This document shows positions 1 to 7,810 of a stretch of DNA of 54,005 bases, piece after piece (within the stretch, counting starts at the first letter, position 1; the number at the start of each line of letters is the position of its first letter). This DNA comes from an uncultured bacterium. GTDB lineage: Bacteria > Pseudomonadota > Gammaproteobacteria > Burkholderiales > CAIKXV01. The stretch spans positions 1 to 54,005 of the forward strand of contig CAIQON010000116.1 in assembly GCA_903873475.1 (NCBI GenBank), in the 5' to 3' direction. The position numbers and the translations under genes are program-made. The notes below the pieces were generated by a model that worked only from the letters and a program-made list of their open reading frames with translations, ran no database searches and was not told where the DNA came from.

Positions 1-53
1 CGCAGCCGGGCGATCTCTCTCAGTTTTCTCATGGATAACCTCGCTTGTGCCAT
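1..53 (-). CDS. istA: IS21-family transposase IstA, N-terminal fragment (runs off window)
   Basis: Only the first 17 complete codons are present. They read M-A-Q-A-R-L-S-M-R-K-L-R-E-I-A-R-L, which matches the usual opening of IS21 IstA proteins (a short lead, then the MRKLREI/MRKIKEV helix that starts the helix-turn-helix). A good ribosome site, AGGGAGG, lies about ten bases before the ATG at 53-51. IstA is the DDE transposase of the element and normally precedes the ATPase gene istB, which would lie to the left. The call rests on a short stretch, but the start, ribosome site and flanking terminal repeats agree. Confidence 0.65.
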   Translation of the reverse strand, partial: MAQARLSMRKLREIARL

Positions 54-107
54 CGGCTTTGCCTCCCTTTTCGAGGCGACCGACGGTACGGGTTACCCGC
101 TCTTCAT

Positions 108-199
108 GTACCGGCATGGACCGGAATCGCGTACCGGCATGGGCCGGAATCACGTACCGGCATGAGCCGGAATCGTGTACCGGCATGGGCCGGATTACG
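108..199 (-). repeat. Four tandem 23-bp repeats (IS21-type multiple terminal repeats)
   Basis: Four head-to-tail units start at 108, 131, 154 and 177. Each has the pattern GTACCGGCATGGGCCGGAAT plus three bases, with one to three substitutions per unit. The inner palindromic part CCGGCATGGGCCGG is nearly constant. Their place between istA and the element tip fits transposase-binding repeats of IS21 family ends. Confidence 0.75.
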
Positions 200-235
200 C
201 AGTCGGACTCGAGCAACGCGGCCAGCGGCCGGCGT

Positions 236-511
236 TCACCGGCGCGACCCGCGACGCAACAGGTTCCGCCGTCGGCGGCTGGCATCCACTTGGCCCCACA
301 CTGCGCCGGGAGCGTTCGAGCCGACTTTTATCAACGACGGCCGATTTTCAACCGCGGACGGCATCGCTTCGGTATGCGTGTCCCGCGAAACGTCGACGAA
401 GGACAACGGGGAGAGATTGCGCCTGATCAGCGCCTGCTCGAACGGATCATTGATGGCGTCCGCCGTGGCGAGCAGAAGTTCCCGATGCTGCGGATATTGA
501 CGCCTGAACAA
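236..511 (-). pseudogene. Unrecognised ORF remnant beside the IS21 end
   Basis: The stretch 202-575 contains no gene I can name. This 91-codon minus-strand frame has amino-acid composition resembling real protein in its first half (hydrophobic and charged residues alternate around FRRQYPQHRELLLA and DPFEQALIRRNL) and becomes Arg-rich near its end. The frame can only start at TTG, and upstream it stays open into the end of vapC. It may be a gene fragment cut by the insertion at 201. I could not assign a family, and it may equally be non-coding. Confidence 0.2.
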
Positions 512-575
512 TGCTTGGAGGCACGCGCGCCCGGCATCGCGAGTTGCTGGTGTGCCAGTGCGGTCTTCCGATGTC

Positions 576-992
576 TCAGGTCGCCGACGCCATCCAATCT
601 TCCACGCTCAGCCCTGACACTCGTTCGAACTCACGTGTGTTGTGCGTCACCAGCGTCATGCCGCGAGAGCGCGCATGCGCGGCGATGAAGAGGTCGTGGT
701 TGCCGATCGGAGTGCCTGCACGCTCCAGCGCCGCGCGAATGTCCGCATAGTGCTGGTCGGCAGGCTCGTCGAATGGCAGTACCGTCAAGGCGCCAAGCAG
801 TTGCTCGACCCGACTTGTCAGCGCATCCGAGCCCTTGCGCCTGGCACCGAAACGCAGCTCGCAGGCCACTACGATGCTGGTGGCAACCGCATCAGGTTCC
901 ATGCTGCTCAGGCGCTGGACAAGCGCTTCCCGGGGATTGCGGATCAGGTCGGACAGCGTGTTGGTGTCCAGCATCCAGGTGGGCTCGGCCAT
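576..992 (-). CDS. vapC: VapC-type toxin, PIN-domain ribonuclease
   Basis: A 138-residue PIN-domain protein of normal VapC length. VapC toxins are Mg-dependent ribonucleases that stop translation, usually by cutting tRNA or rRNA, and are held inactive by VapB. The acidic catalytic positions are visible: Asp in MLDTNTLSDLI near the N-terminus, Glu in VACELRFG about a third of the way along, and Asp in GNHDLFIAAHA, followed by TLVTHNTREF which forms the last strand of the fold. The ATG shares its A with the TGA of the upstream vapB (TGATG), so the two are translationally coupled. It looks intact. Confidence 0.9.
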   Translation of the reverse strand: MAEPTWMLDTNTLSDLIRNPREALVQRLSSMEPDAVATSIVVACELRFGARRKGSDALTSRVEQLLGALTVLPFDEPADQHYADIRAALERAGTPIGNHDLFIAAHARSRGMTLVTHNTREFERVSGLSVEDWMASAT

Positions 993-1225
993 CAGAACGC
1001 TTCGCGGGTCTGGGGCGGGCAGTCTTCGACCGGGGGCAAGCCCTCGTCCAGCGGTTCCCAGGTAGCCAGCAATTCCAGCAGGCGGTTCCTGCGGATGGGT
1101 GTGATGATCAGGCGGTCACCCTCCTTGCGCATCAGCACCTCGGTGCCATCCATCTCGAACTCGCGCGGGATGCGCACCGCCTGGTTGCGGCCGTTGCGGA
1201 ACAATGAAGCGTGCCGTTCGGTCAT
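992..1225 (-). CDS. vapB: VapB-type antitoxin, AbrB/MazE swapped-hairpin DNA-binding protein
   Basis: A 77-residue antitoxin partner of the adjacent VapC. The N-terminal part, around FRNGRNQAVRIPREFE, is the typical AbrB/MazE beta-hairpin DNA-binding segment. The acidic and hydrophobic C-terminus would wrap the toxin. I chose the ATG at 1225 because AAGG lies just before it. An ATG at 1252 would add nine residues but has no ribosome site and abuts a palindrome. VapBC pairs usually repress their own promoter through the VapB domain, and the inverted repeat at 1255-1270 is the likely target. Confidence 0.85.
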   Translation of the reverse strand: MTERHASLFRNGRNQAVRIPREFEMDGTEVLMRKEGDRLIITPIRRNRLLELLATWEPLDEGLPPVEDCPPQTREAF

Positions 1226-1254
1226 GGGAGCCTTCGGTTGCTGACTTGACATAT

Positions 1255-1270
1255 GGCATAAGCATATGCC
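1255..1270. promoter_or_regulatory. Inverted repeat upstream of vapBC, candidate autoregulatory operator
   Basis: GGCATA-AGCA-TATGCC is a perfect 6-bp dyad with a 4-base centre, directly upstream of vapB. Its place fits autorepression by VapB. Function is inferred from position only. Confidence 0.45.
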
Positions 1271-1316
1271 GCTGTTGACGCTGAGACAAGGCGGATCGGG
1301 CTGGTTGAATCCCTGT

Positions 1317-1514
1317 CTACGCCGCGCCCGTCGACCACGGATCGACGACCTCGAGCCCCGCCGACTGGAAGTCGCGCAGCTTGCGCGTCACCAGCGCCAG
1401 GACCGACAGGTACAGCGTCTGGCTCCGGCGGCCTTCGAACCAGGTCACCACGCCGGGATCGGGCGAACGGCGCCGCAGTTCCGACACGACGTTCGTGTCG
1501 ATCAGGTAGCTCAG
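1317..1514 (-). pseudogene. VapC-type PIN toxin with internal deletion
   Basis: A 65-codon frame overlaps the end of the phd gene by a few bases and would have to start at CTG. The first 41 residues are a normal VapC start (YLIDTNVVSELRRRSPDPG to LYLSVLAL) with the first catalytic Asp. The sequence then jumps to VTRKLRDFQSAGLEVVDPW, which is the C-terminal strand of the same family. The central part, about 65-75 residues with the Glu after the LSVL strand and the second Asp cluster, is missing in frame. The protein cannot be an active nuclease. The precise in-frame join suggests a clean deletion. Confidence 0.75.
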
Positions 1515-1762
1515 AGTGGCACCTCGCGGCCAGGGCTGCGGTCGCGCGGGAACTCGATGTCTTCGGCCTCGGCCAGGGGCGAGCGCCGCATGAAATCCGG
1601 CAGCGACTCGCCCGTTTCCACCAGGCGGTCGTAGTCCGTACGCGAAAGCACCACCGCCACCGGGCGCCCGTGCACGGTGATTTCCTGCGGCCCACTTTGC
1701 TGCGCATCCTTGACGACCTCGGCCAGGCGCGCCTTCGCTGTCTGCATCTGCCACGTACCCAT
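1511..1762 (-). CDS. Phd/YefM-type antitoxin
   Basis: An 83-residue Phd-family antitoxin. The N-terminal segment around QMQTAKARLAEVVKDAQQSG, then EITVHGRPVAVVLSRTDYDRL, is the standard Phd DNA-binding fold. The C-terminus (residues 50-83), with SLPDFMRRSPLAE, is the toxin-neutralising tail seen in Phd partners of VapC-like toxins. It precedes and overlaps the deleted PIN toxin, so it is an antitoxin left without an active cognate toxin. It may persist as a repressor or as an anti-addiction gene. The ATG at 1762 follows a clear TATAAT box and a dyad. Confidence 0.85.
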   Translation of the reverse strand: MGTWQMQTAKARLAEVVKDAQQSGPQEITVHGRPVAVVLSRTDYDRLVETGESLPDFMRRSPLAEAEDIEFPRDRSPGREVPL

Positions 1763-1774
1763 GGCTTTGCCTAT

Positions 1775-1798
1775 TCTGACTAGATTGGTCAGATTATA
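1775..1798 (-). promoter_or_regulatory. Promoter -10 box and operator dyad of the phd gene
   Basis: On the minus strand TATAAT lies at 1798-1793 and runs into the dyad TCTGAC-N7-GTCAGA at 1775-1793. An operator that overlaps the -10 element just upstream of a Phd gene is the classic autorepressed toxin-antitoxin layout. Confidence 0.5.
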
Positions 1799-1852
1799 GG
1801 CCGTGCAGCCTGATGTCGCCAACGCCGGTGCGTACCGGTTCAGGCCGGAAAC

Positions 1853-2002
1853 TTGGCCATCGCCGTGCTGGATGCATCCGAATCGAAACGCACGATGACC
1901 CTGATGCAGGCGTTCGCCCTCGACCAGCGCGAGGCCGCCGAGATCTTCGATGGCGGCGTCAATGCGTTCTCCAGGTACGAGACCGGCAAGGCCAGACCAC
2001 TG
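1853..2002 (+). pseudogene. MqsA-like antitoxin remnant, helix-turn-helix part only
   Basis: About 35 codons (1892-1999) resemble the C-terminal helix-turn-helix of MqsA/YgiT antitoxins: the segment FALDQREAAEIF, then GGVNAFSRYETGKARP, is characteristic. The zinc-binding N-terminal half is absent, and after ARP the family resemblance stops. No MqsR toxin is visible. It is a fourth toxin-antitoxin trace in this patch, probably a dead fragment. Confidence 0.6.
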
Positions 2003-2094
2003 TTCGCAACAATCGCAGACAATGCATCTGCATTCAAAAGACAAGGCGATTGCATTACTATGCGGGATATCCACCTCTACAACCAGAGAGCGCC

Positions 2095-2424
2095 ATGCCC
2101 GCCACCCTTGAAGTCGAATCCACGTTGACCGACCGCTACCAGACTACCGTGCCAGAAACGGTGCGTCGTGCGCTTCAGCTCGGCAAGCGCGACAAGATCC
2201 ACTACACCATCCGCCCGAGCGGCGAAGTAGTGCTGACCCGCGCCGAGCAGTCCGAGGGGGATGACCCGGTGCTCGGGCAGTTCCTGGGCTTTCTCGCCCG
2301 CGATATCGCCAGCCATCCCGAGCGCCTGCAAGCCGTGGATGCCAGCCTCGTTCAGCGACTCCAGTCTCTGGTCGGGGGCGTGAAAGTCGATCTCGATACC
2401 GCCCTGTCGGCAGACGATGAATGA
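2095..2424 (+). CDS. prlF: PrlF (SohA)-type antitoxin
   Basis: A 109-residue AbrB-fold antitoxin, of normal length for PrlF. The N-terminus, around STLTDRYQTTVPETVRRAL, is the swapped-hairpin DNA-binding segment. It is followed by KIHYTIRPSGEVVLTRAE and an acidic C-terminus that should bind YhaV. PrlF neutralises YhaV and represses the shared promoter. The ATG at 2095 was chosen because homology starts there. Its stop overlaps the start of yhaV by four bases (ATGA), the usual coupling of this pair. Confidence 0.88.
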   Translation: MPATLEVESTLTDRYQTTVPETVRRALQLGKRDKIHYTIRPSGEVVLTRAEQSEGDDPVLGQFLGFLARDIASHPERLQAVDASLVQRLQSLVGGVKVDLDTALSADDE

Positions 2425-2927
2425 GCAATGGCAAGCCTGCGCCCCTGGTCATTCATGGCTGGACGGTGTTCGCCCACCCGCTGTTCCTCGCACAGATTGA
2501 GGCGCTGGTACGGCAGGTCGAGGCCTTGAAGCAGAAAGACCCGGTCGGATACATGAAGAAAAACGCCAGCAAGCGACTGGCGGCCATCATGGCGTTGGCC
2601 TTCGATGTCGTCCCGCAAGATCCGGCCCGACCAGAGTACCGCCAGGGCGGCACCCTCGGCGGCGATCACAAGCACTGGTTTCGGGCGAAGTTCTTCCAGC
2701 AGTACCGGCTGTTCTTCCGCTACCACGCGCCCAGCAGAGTGATCGTGTTCGCCTGGGTCAACGACGAAGATACCAGGCGTGCCTACGAGAGCAGAGACGA
2801 CGCCTACCGGGTGTTCCGCAAGATGCTGGAAAGCGGCCACCCTCCGGACGACTGGAGCCAGCTGCTGGCCGAGGCCCGGGCCGAGGTGCAGCGCTTGCAG
2901 CGGTTCGCCGCTGACATGACGCCGTAA
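2421..2927 (+). CDS. yhaV: YhaV-type toxin, RelE-superfamily ribonuclease
   Basis: A 168-residue protein matching YhaV over its whole length. YhaV is a ribosome-dependent RNase of the RelE superfamily that is neutralised by PrlF. Visible family landmarks are the opening VIHGWTVFAHPLF, the middle motif YRQGGTLGGDHKHWFRAKF with conserved His, Arg and Lys residues, and the strand QYRLFFRYHAPSRVIVFAWVND. The gene seems intact, making prlF-yhaV and vapBC the two complete toxin-antitoxin systems in the patch. Confidence 0.9.
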   Translation: MSNGKPAPLVIHGWTVFAHPLFLAQIEALVRQVEALKQKDPVGYMKKNASKRLAAIMALAFDVVPQDPARPEYRQGGTLGGDHKHWFRAKFFQQYRLFFRYHAPSRVIVFAWVNDEDTRRAYESRDDAYRVFRKMLESGHPPDDWSQLLAEARAEVQRLQRFAADMTP

Positions 2928-3133
2928 GACCTGGCTGGGCGTTTTCGGCGCATGGTTCGTCGGTCATGGTGAGTAAGCCGTAGCGACGGCCTGCGTTCTC
3001 CGCTGCCGGTGGTGGTGTTGCGCACAGCAAACAATGGAAAACAGGAACCCTCGTTTTCTTACGTCAGGCGAATGAAGGCTGGTTTTGAACCGGCTAAGAT
3101 CGCGGCTGCAGAAAATTCTCGAGCGTTCATGCG

Positions 3134-5136
3134 ATGACCATTTCCCTCGCCCTTCGATGCCGGGCGGCAGTGATCGGTTTGTCCTGCCTGGCTGCACTGA
3201 CCGGATGTGCCACGGACACTCCGACCGCCTCTGATGCCGCTCGTACGCCCGCCGCGTCTGGCAGTTTCTACTACACCGGCGGCGATATCCTCACGATGGT
3301 TGGCGATACGCCACGCTACGCCGAGGCGCTGCTGGTGAGAAACGGCCGGATCGCGGCAGTCGGATCGCTGACGCAAGTCCAGCGGGCTGCCGGTCCGGAT
3401 GCCACCCGCGTCGACCTCGCAGGCGCGACCCTGATGCCCGGGTTCATCGATGCGCACGGCCATCTGGTGTACGCCACGCACACGATGCTCGATGCCGACC
3501 TCGCCGGGGTCAAGGACATCCCCGAACTGCTCGCTCGCCTGAAGGCGCATGCGGCCGAAGTTCCCGCGGGTGACCGGATCGTGGGAATGGGCTATCGCGC
3601 GGAGCAGATGGCCTAGAAGCGCCATCCGACCGCTGCCGAACTCGATACCGTCAGCGCAACCCGCCCGATCGGTGTCTCCGACGGGTCTGGCCACCAGGGC
3701 GTCATGAACAGTGCCTTGATCCGCGAGATGAAGTTCACGGCCGCCACGCCCGACCCAGAGGGCGGTTTCTTTTCGCGCCAGCCCGGCTCGCGTGAACTCA
3801 CCGGCCATGCTGCAGAGTCCGCATGGATGAGCGTGCTGGCGACGCGTGCGCCGTTGACCGCAGCCCAGACGCGAAAGGGTGTCGCCCGGGCGGTGGCGCT
3901 GTGGACGCAGCATGGCATCACTACCGCCAGCGAGATGGGGCTCGGTCTGAGTGGCGACGACATTTCGATCGTGCAGACGATCGTCGACGAACAGTTGCTG
4001 CCGATCGATCTGGTGCTGTTCGCCAAGGCATCCTCGGCCGATCGGATCATCACCGCGGCGTATCAGATCCAGAAGAGCCGCACCGCGCCGGATACTGATA
4101 CCAGCACCGCGATGCTTGCGGCGCGCCCCGATCTGGACAAGCGCTACATCAATCGTGTCCGCCTCGCCGGCATCAAGTTCTGGCTCGACGGCAGCGTCGA
4201 CACCATGTTCATGTCGCGGCCTTTCACCACGAACCCGCCCGGGGCACGACCGCCGACTATCGCGGTGTGAGGGTCGATCCGCAGGAGCAGCTCGTCGCCT
4301 TTCTCGACAAGTACTGGAAGAGCAACCGGCAGATCGCTGCCCACGCCATCGGCGACGAAGCCAATGAACAGTTCCTGCTGGCGCTGGAGGACGTCATTCG
4401 CCGCCAGGGCAGGGGCGACGGGCGTCCGATCTTCCAGCACGCCCAGTTCCTGCGTCCAGACCAGATCTCGCGCATCAAGGCGGTCGACGGCACGACCAGC
4501 TTTACCGCTGGTGGTCTCTTTCCGATGGGTGACTACATCGCGAGCCTGGTGCCCGATCGGATCGACTGGGTGGGTGTCTCTGGCTCGGTTCAGCGCCAGG
4601 GCGTGAACTGGACGCTCAATACCGACTGGCCGGCAGGCGTGAGCCCGAGCCTGATGTATGCCGCCTGGAACGTCGTCAACCGCGTCACCCGCTCCGGCAA
4701 ACCGTTTGCGCCGCACGAGCGTGTCTCGGCCTACGATGCCATGCGCAGCCTGACCATCAATGCTGCCTATCAGTACAAGGAAGAAAAGAGCAAGGGCACG
4801 CTCGAGGTCGGCAAGCTGGCGGATCTGGTCGTGCTCGATCGAAATCCGCTCAAGGTCCACCCGATGTCCATCAAGGACATCCAGGTCGTGCAGACCCTCA
4901 AGGAAGGGGTGCTGGTCTACAACCGGAAACCGGATGCCACGGCAATATTCGCGCCGGGATTCCGAGCCGGCCAGAACGACCCGCACGTCCATGGTCCGGA
5001 CTGCAACCACGCAGCAATGTTCGCCCGAGCCGACGAGATCGACCGGCTCGTCCATGGCCCGGAAGGCGCGCGCGGGCGCCCACTGTCGGTCGACCAGGAG
5101 CGGGTGCTGGCCCGTCTGTTCCGCGCTTCCGAATGA
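3134..5136 (+). pseudogene. Amidohydrolase (YtcJ-like) lipoprotein, broken by amber codon and frameshift
   Basis: This metal-dependent amidohydrolase is interrupted twice. The first part has a lipoprotein-type signal (LSCLAALTGC) and the metal motif DAHGH in GFIDAHGHLVY. A TAG at 3614-3616 lies between ...RAEQMA and KRHPTAAEL, where a single base change would restore a sense codon. The frame continues to about 4245. There it shifts at a CCCGGGG run: one missing base would restore PPGGTTADYRGVRVDPQ and continue to 5136. The C-terminal part keeps AAHAIGDEAN, the His/Asp region TLNTDWPAG and the composite-domain strand GKLADLVVLDRNP. Without the lesions it would be about 667 residues, normal for the family. 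Either a decayed gene or two assembly errors. Confidence 0.8.
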
Positions 5137-5225
5137 GACCGACGTTGTTGGAACAGAAGCTTCATCCGATCCCCGACACGGGCGTCGTTCGTCATGCCGC
5201 GACCTTTCGTCTCGACGGTGAGCCG

Positions 5226-6737
5226 ATGATCTTGGCCAGGGCGGCGATGCTGCGTGCAGTTGCATGTGCTGGGGTCCTCGCCGTGTGCGCGCCGCTCGCG
5301 CACGCCGCGTCGCCAGCCGAGGAGATCGAGGTACTGCGGGCGCGCATCGTTGAGCAGCGTGCACGGCTCGACGCACAGGAACGGCAGCTGCGCGAGCAGC
5401 AGTCGCGGCTGGCCGAGCAGGAGCGCTTGCTCGACGATCTCGCGCGGCGGACCGCCGGGACGCCGACCGCTGCTGCGCCTGCGGCCGCGCCGCCGGTGGC
5501 TGCCGCTGCTGCTGCTGCGGTGGCTGCGACTGCTGCGCCTGCAGCTGTTGCGCCGGTGGCTGCGGCCGCGCCTGCTGCGACCGCTGCAGCGGGCGGCGCT
5601 GCGCCCGTCAGCGAACGCGAGCCGATCCGTGCACGCTTCGAAGGGGTTCGCGTCACCTTGGGCGGCAGCCTGCGCACGACGCTGACCACCACCACCGCGC
5701 GGATGCAGCCGGACGCCACGCCGTTCATCGTGCTGCCCTCGGTGCCCGGGGTGCGCGAGGGCACCACCAAGCTCGACAATCGGCTTTCGTCGCTGGTGAT
5801 CTCCGTGGAGGGTGCCAGGCTTGGCGACTTCCAGCTCGGTGCGGGCATCTTCGCCTACCTGTTCGACGGCGACCTGTTCTCCGGGAAGTACGGCATCTAC
5901 CCAGGCATGGCCTACGTCGATGCGACAGACGGTCGCTGGCGGTTTGCGGCGGGGCTGCTGATGGACGTGTTCAGCCCGCGCATCCCGACGATGGTCGACT
6001 CGATGTCGGCTTTCGCCGGCAGCGGCAACCCGGGGAACTCGTTCAAGCCGCAGCTGCGCGTCGAGCGGCGGGTGCCCATCGGATCCGATCGCCTGATGCT
6101 GCAGGCCGCGCTGGCCGATGCGCTGCCGAGCAATATCCAGCCGCCAACCCTGTCGTCGACCGAGAACACCGGCGTGCCCAACGTCGAGGCCCGCATCGCG
6201 TACACGAGCGGACAGCCGCGCGGCGACGGCGCGTGGGTGCCCTGGCCGGCGTGGGAGCTCGGACTATCGGCGGCGAGCGGCCAGTTCCGCACCTTCAGCA
6301 CCGGCGGCGCCTTCGTCCCGTACAACACGCGGCTCTCGGGGGTCGCGCTCGAGGGCGCCCTGCGGATCGGCCGGCAGTTCGGCCTGCAGGGCGAGCTGTA
6401 CGAGGGCAGCGCACTCGGGCCCTATCTCGGCGGGGTGTTCCAGACCGTCGGACCGACCCGTCAGGCGATCCGCAGTCGCGGCGGCTGGGGCGAGGCCGCG
6501 TGGTGGTGGACGCGAACCCTGCACTCGCATGTCGGATACGGCATCGATCGTGCCAACGCCGCCGACCTCCTCGGCACCGGGTTCACGAGCAACCGTACGG
6601 GCTTCGTCAACCTGTTCTGGGATCCCTCGCCGATGACGACGCTGGCGGTCGAGCTGACCCACCGGCGCACGGTGTACGGGAGTGGGCTCGACGCCGACGG
6701 TTATGCGCTGATGCTTTCGTCCGAACTGCGCTTCTGA
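5226..6737 (+). CDS. DcaP-like outer-membrane porin
   Basis: A 503-residue outer-membrane channel candidate. A signal peptide (MILARAAML to AHAASPAEE) is followed by a coiled coil of about 45 residues rich in Glu, Gln and Arg, then an Ala/Pro linker of about 50 residues made from GCTGCT-type low-complexity DNA. A beta-barrel starting near RFEGVRVTLGGSLR follows. Alternating strands, many Gly and aromatic residues, and a terminal Phe (SSELRF) support an outer-membrane barrel. The coiled coil plus barrel resembles the trimeric DcaP family, which takes up small carboxylated compounds. I chose the ATG at 5226 because the signal peptide begins there; the frame is open upstream to 5133. It probably supplies the outer-membrane step for acids used by the neighbouring operons. 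Confidence 0.75.
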   Translation: MILARAAMLRAVACAGVLAVCAPLAHAASPAEEIEVLRARIVEQRARLDAQERQLREQQSRLAEQERLLDDLARRTAGTPTAAAPAAAPPVAAAAAAAVAATAAPAAVAPVAAAAPAATAAAGGAAPVSEREPIRARFEGVRVTLGGSLRTTLTTTTARMQPDATPFIVLPSVPGVREGTTKLDNRLSSLVISVEGARLGDFQLGAGIFAYLFDGDLFSGKYGIYPGMAYVDATDGRWRFAAGLLMDVFSPRIPTMVDSMSAFAGSGNPGNSFKPQLRVERRVPIGSDRLMLQAALADALPSNIQPPTLSSTENTGVPNVEARIAYTSGQPRGDGAWVPWPAWELGLSAASGQFRTFSTGGAFVPYNTRLSGVALEGALRIGRQFGLQGELYEGSALGPYLGGVFQTVGPTRQAIRSRGGWGEAAWWWTRTLHSHVGYGIDRANAADLLGTGFTSNRTGFVNLFWDPSPMTTLAVELTHRRTVYGSGLDADGYALMLSSELRF

Positions 6738-6756
6738 CGGCGCGGTTGGTTGGCAG

Positions 6757-6772
6757 TGGCACCGTGAGTGCA
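6757..6772 (+). promoter_or_regulatory. Possible sigma54 (-24/-12) promoter for the hydrolase-Bug pair
   Basis: TGGCACCGTGAGTGCA has GG at 6758-6759 and GC at 6770-6771, the required ten bases between them, and differs from TGGCACG-N4-TTGCA at two positions. It lies about 90 bases before the hydrolase gene. A sigma54 activator is encoded in this window, which raises the odds, but one such match can occur by chance. Confidence 0.3.
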
Positions 6773-6861
6773 GGCGGCCCGGCATCAAGACCGAAGCGTC
6801 CCGCCTGCACCAGCCGTCAGCCAGTTGTCGTATCTTCTCCATCGACACTGGAGGAGTTGCC

Positions 6862-7761
6862 GTGCAAGAAGACCTGTTCTACTACAGCGATTGCCTGAAG
6901 ATCTCGGCACGCATCTACGTGCCCGACGGCCTCGCGCCGGGCGAGCGGCGCCCGGCTGTGATCTGCGTCCATGGCAACTCGGGCCGCCGGGATGTCTACA
7001 TGCCGGCCTTCGCCCGCCACCTCATCGCGCACGGTTACGTGGCGCTGATCTTCTATCACCGTGGCTTTGGCGACAGCGAAGGCGTACGCACCCGGAACAT
7101 CCCGATGGAACAGGTGAGCGATATCGTCAACGCGGTCACGTTCATGCAGCAGCGGCCGGAGGTCGATCCGGCCCGGGTCGGCCTGTTCGGGGTCAGCTTC
7201 GGCGGGGCGACGGTGACGTATGCAGCGGCCATCGACGAGCGGGTCCGTTGCGTGGTGGATGTCGCAGGCCCGGCCAACGGCGAGCGCTGGACGCGCAGCA
7301 AGCGCCCGACCTGGGAAATGCTCAGGCTGATGGACGAGCTGAAGGAAGACCGTATCCGCCGGGTGATGACCGGGCAGTCGAAGCGGCTTCCCTACCAGGT
7401 GCTGTTCCCGCAGGGGCCGGGCATCACGCAGCGCCAGGCCGATGCCTATGCCGAGGGGCAGCGCTACGAGGGTCAGTATCCGGAAGGCTATCCGCTGGAG
7501 AGCGTGGATGCTGCGATGACCTTCCGTCCCGAGGACGTCGTGCACCAGATCTCGCCGCGTGCCGCGCTGTTCATCCACACCGAGCGCGACACGATGGTGC
7601 CGGTGGAGGAAGGACGCACGCTGCATGCGAAGGCGGGCGAGCCGAAGAAGCTGTTCATCATCCCGGGCATGGACCACAAGGAGGTCTACCAGGAGATCAA
7701 CGCCGAGGTGTTCGAGGTCGTGATGAAAGAGACGGTCGACTGGTACCGGCAGTACCTTTGA
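6862..7761 (+). CDS. Alpha/beta hydrolase, dienelactone-hydrolase/peptidase S9-like
   Basis: A 299-residue cytoplasmic serine hydrolase. The nucleophile elbow is GVSFGG with Ser112. The acid is likely the Asp in HTERDTMVP and the base the His in PGMDHKEV, both at the expected late positions. An oxyanion-hole strand, ICVHGNSG, is at residues 34-41, and FYHRGFGDSEG follows as in the dienelactone-hydrolase/acyl-peptidase group. A cap of about 90 residues rich in charged side chains lies after VVDVAGPANGERW. The start is GTG with a good GGAGG site. It precedes a Bug protein by about 50 bases and may cleave an ester or lactone taken up through it; the substrate is not known. Confidence 0.8.
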   Translation: MQEDLFYYSDCLKISARIYVPDGLAPGERRPAVICVHGNSGRRDVYMPAFARHLIAHGYVALIFYHRGFGDSEGVRTRNIPMEQVSDIVNAVTFMQQRPEVDPARVGLFGVSFGGATVTYAAAIDERVRCVVDVAGPANGERWTRSKRPTWEMLRLMDELKEDRIRRVMTGQSKRLPYQVLFPQGPGITQRQADAYAEGQRYEGQYPEGYPLESVDAAMTFRPEDVVHQISPRAALFIHTERDTMVPVEEGRTLHAKAGEPKKLFIIPGMDHKEVYQEINAEVFEVVMKETVDWYRQYL

Positions 7762-7810
7762 GGGTGGCGCGCGGTGTCGTCCAGAGCACCGCCGCTCGGG
7801 GAGTAGAAAC

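Larger units (their letters stand above)
1..201 (-). mobile_element. IS21-family element, outer end (partial)
   Basis: The left edge of the window is the istA-proximal end of an IS21-family insertion sequence that continues beyond position 1. Three things show this: an istA-like start codon at 53 reading leftward, a block of four 23-bp repeats at 108-199 between that gene and the outside, and a TG...CA type tip. Read on the minus strand the tip begins TGCGTAATCC at 201. IS21-type ends are known to carry several repeated transposase-binding sites and to begin with TG. The exact boundary at 201 is inferred, because the other end and the target duplication are outside the window. Confidence 0.7.

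Noticed and set aside
1511-2074. 187-residue form of the Phd antitoxin
   Set aside because: The extension crosses the TATAAT box and operator dyad and lacks resemblance to the family.
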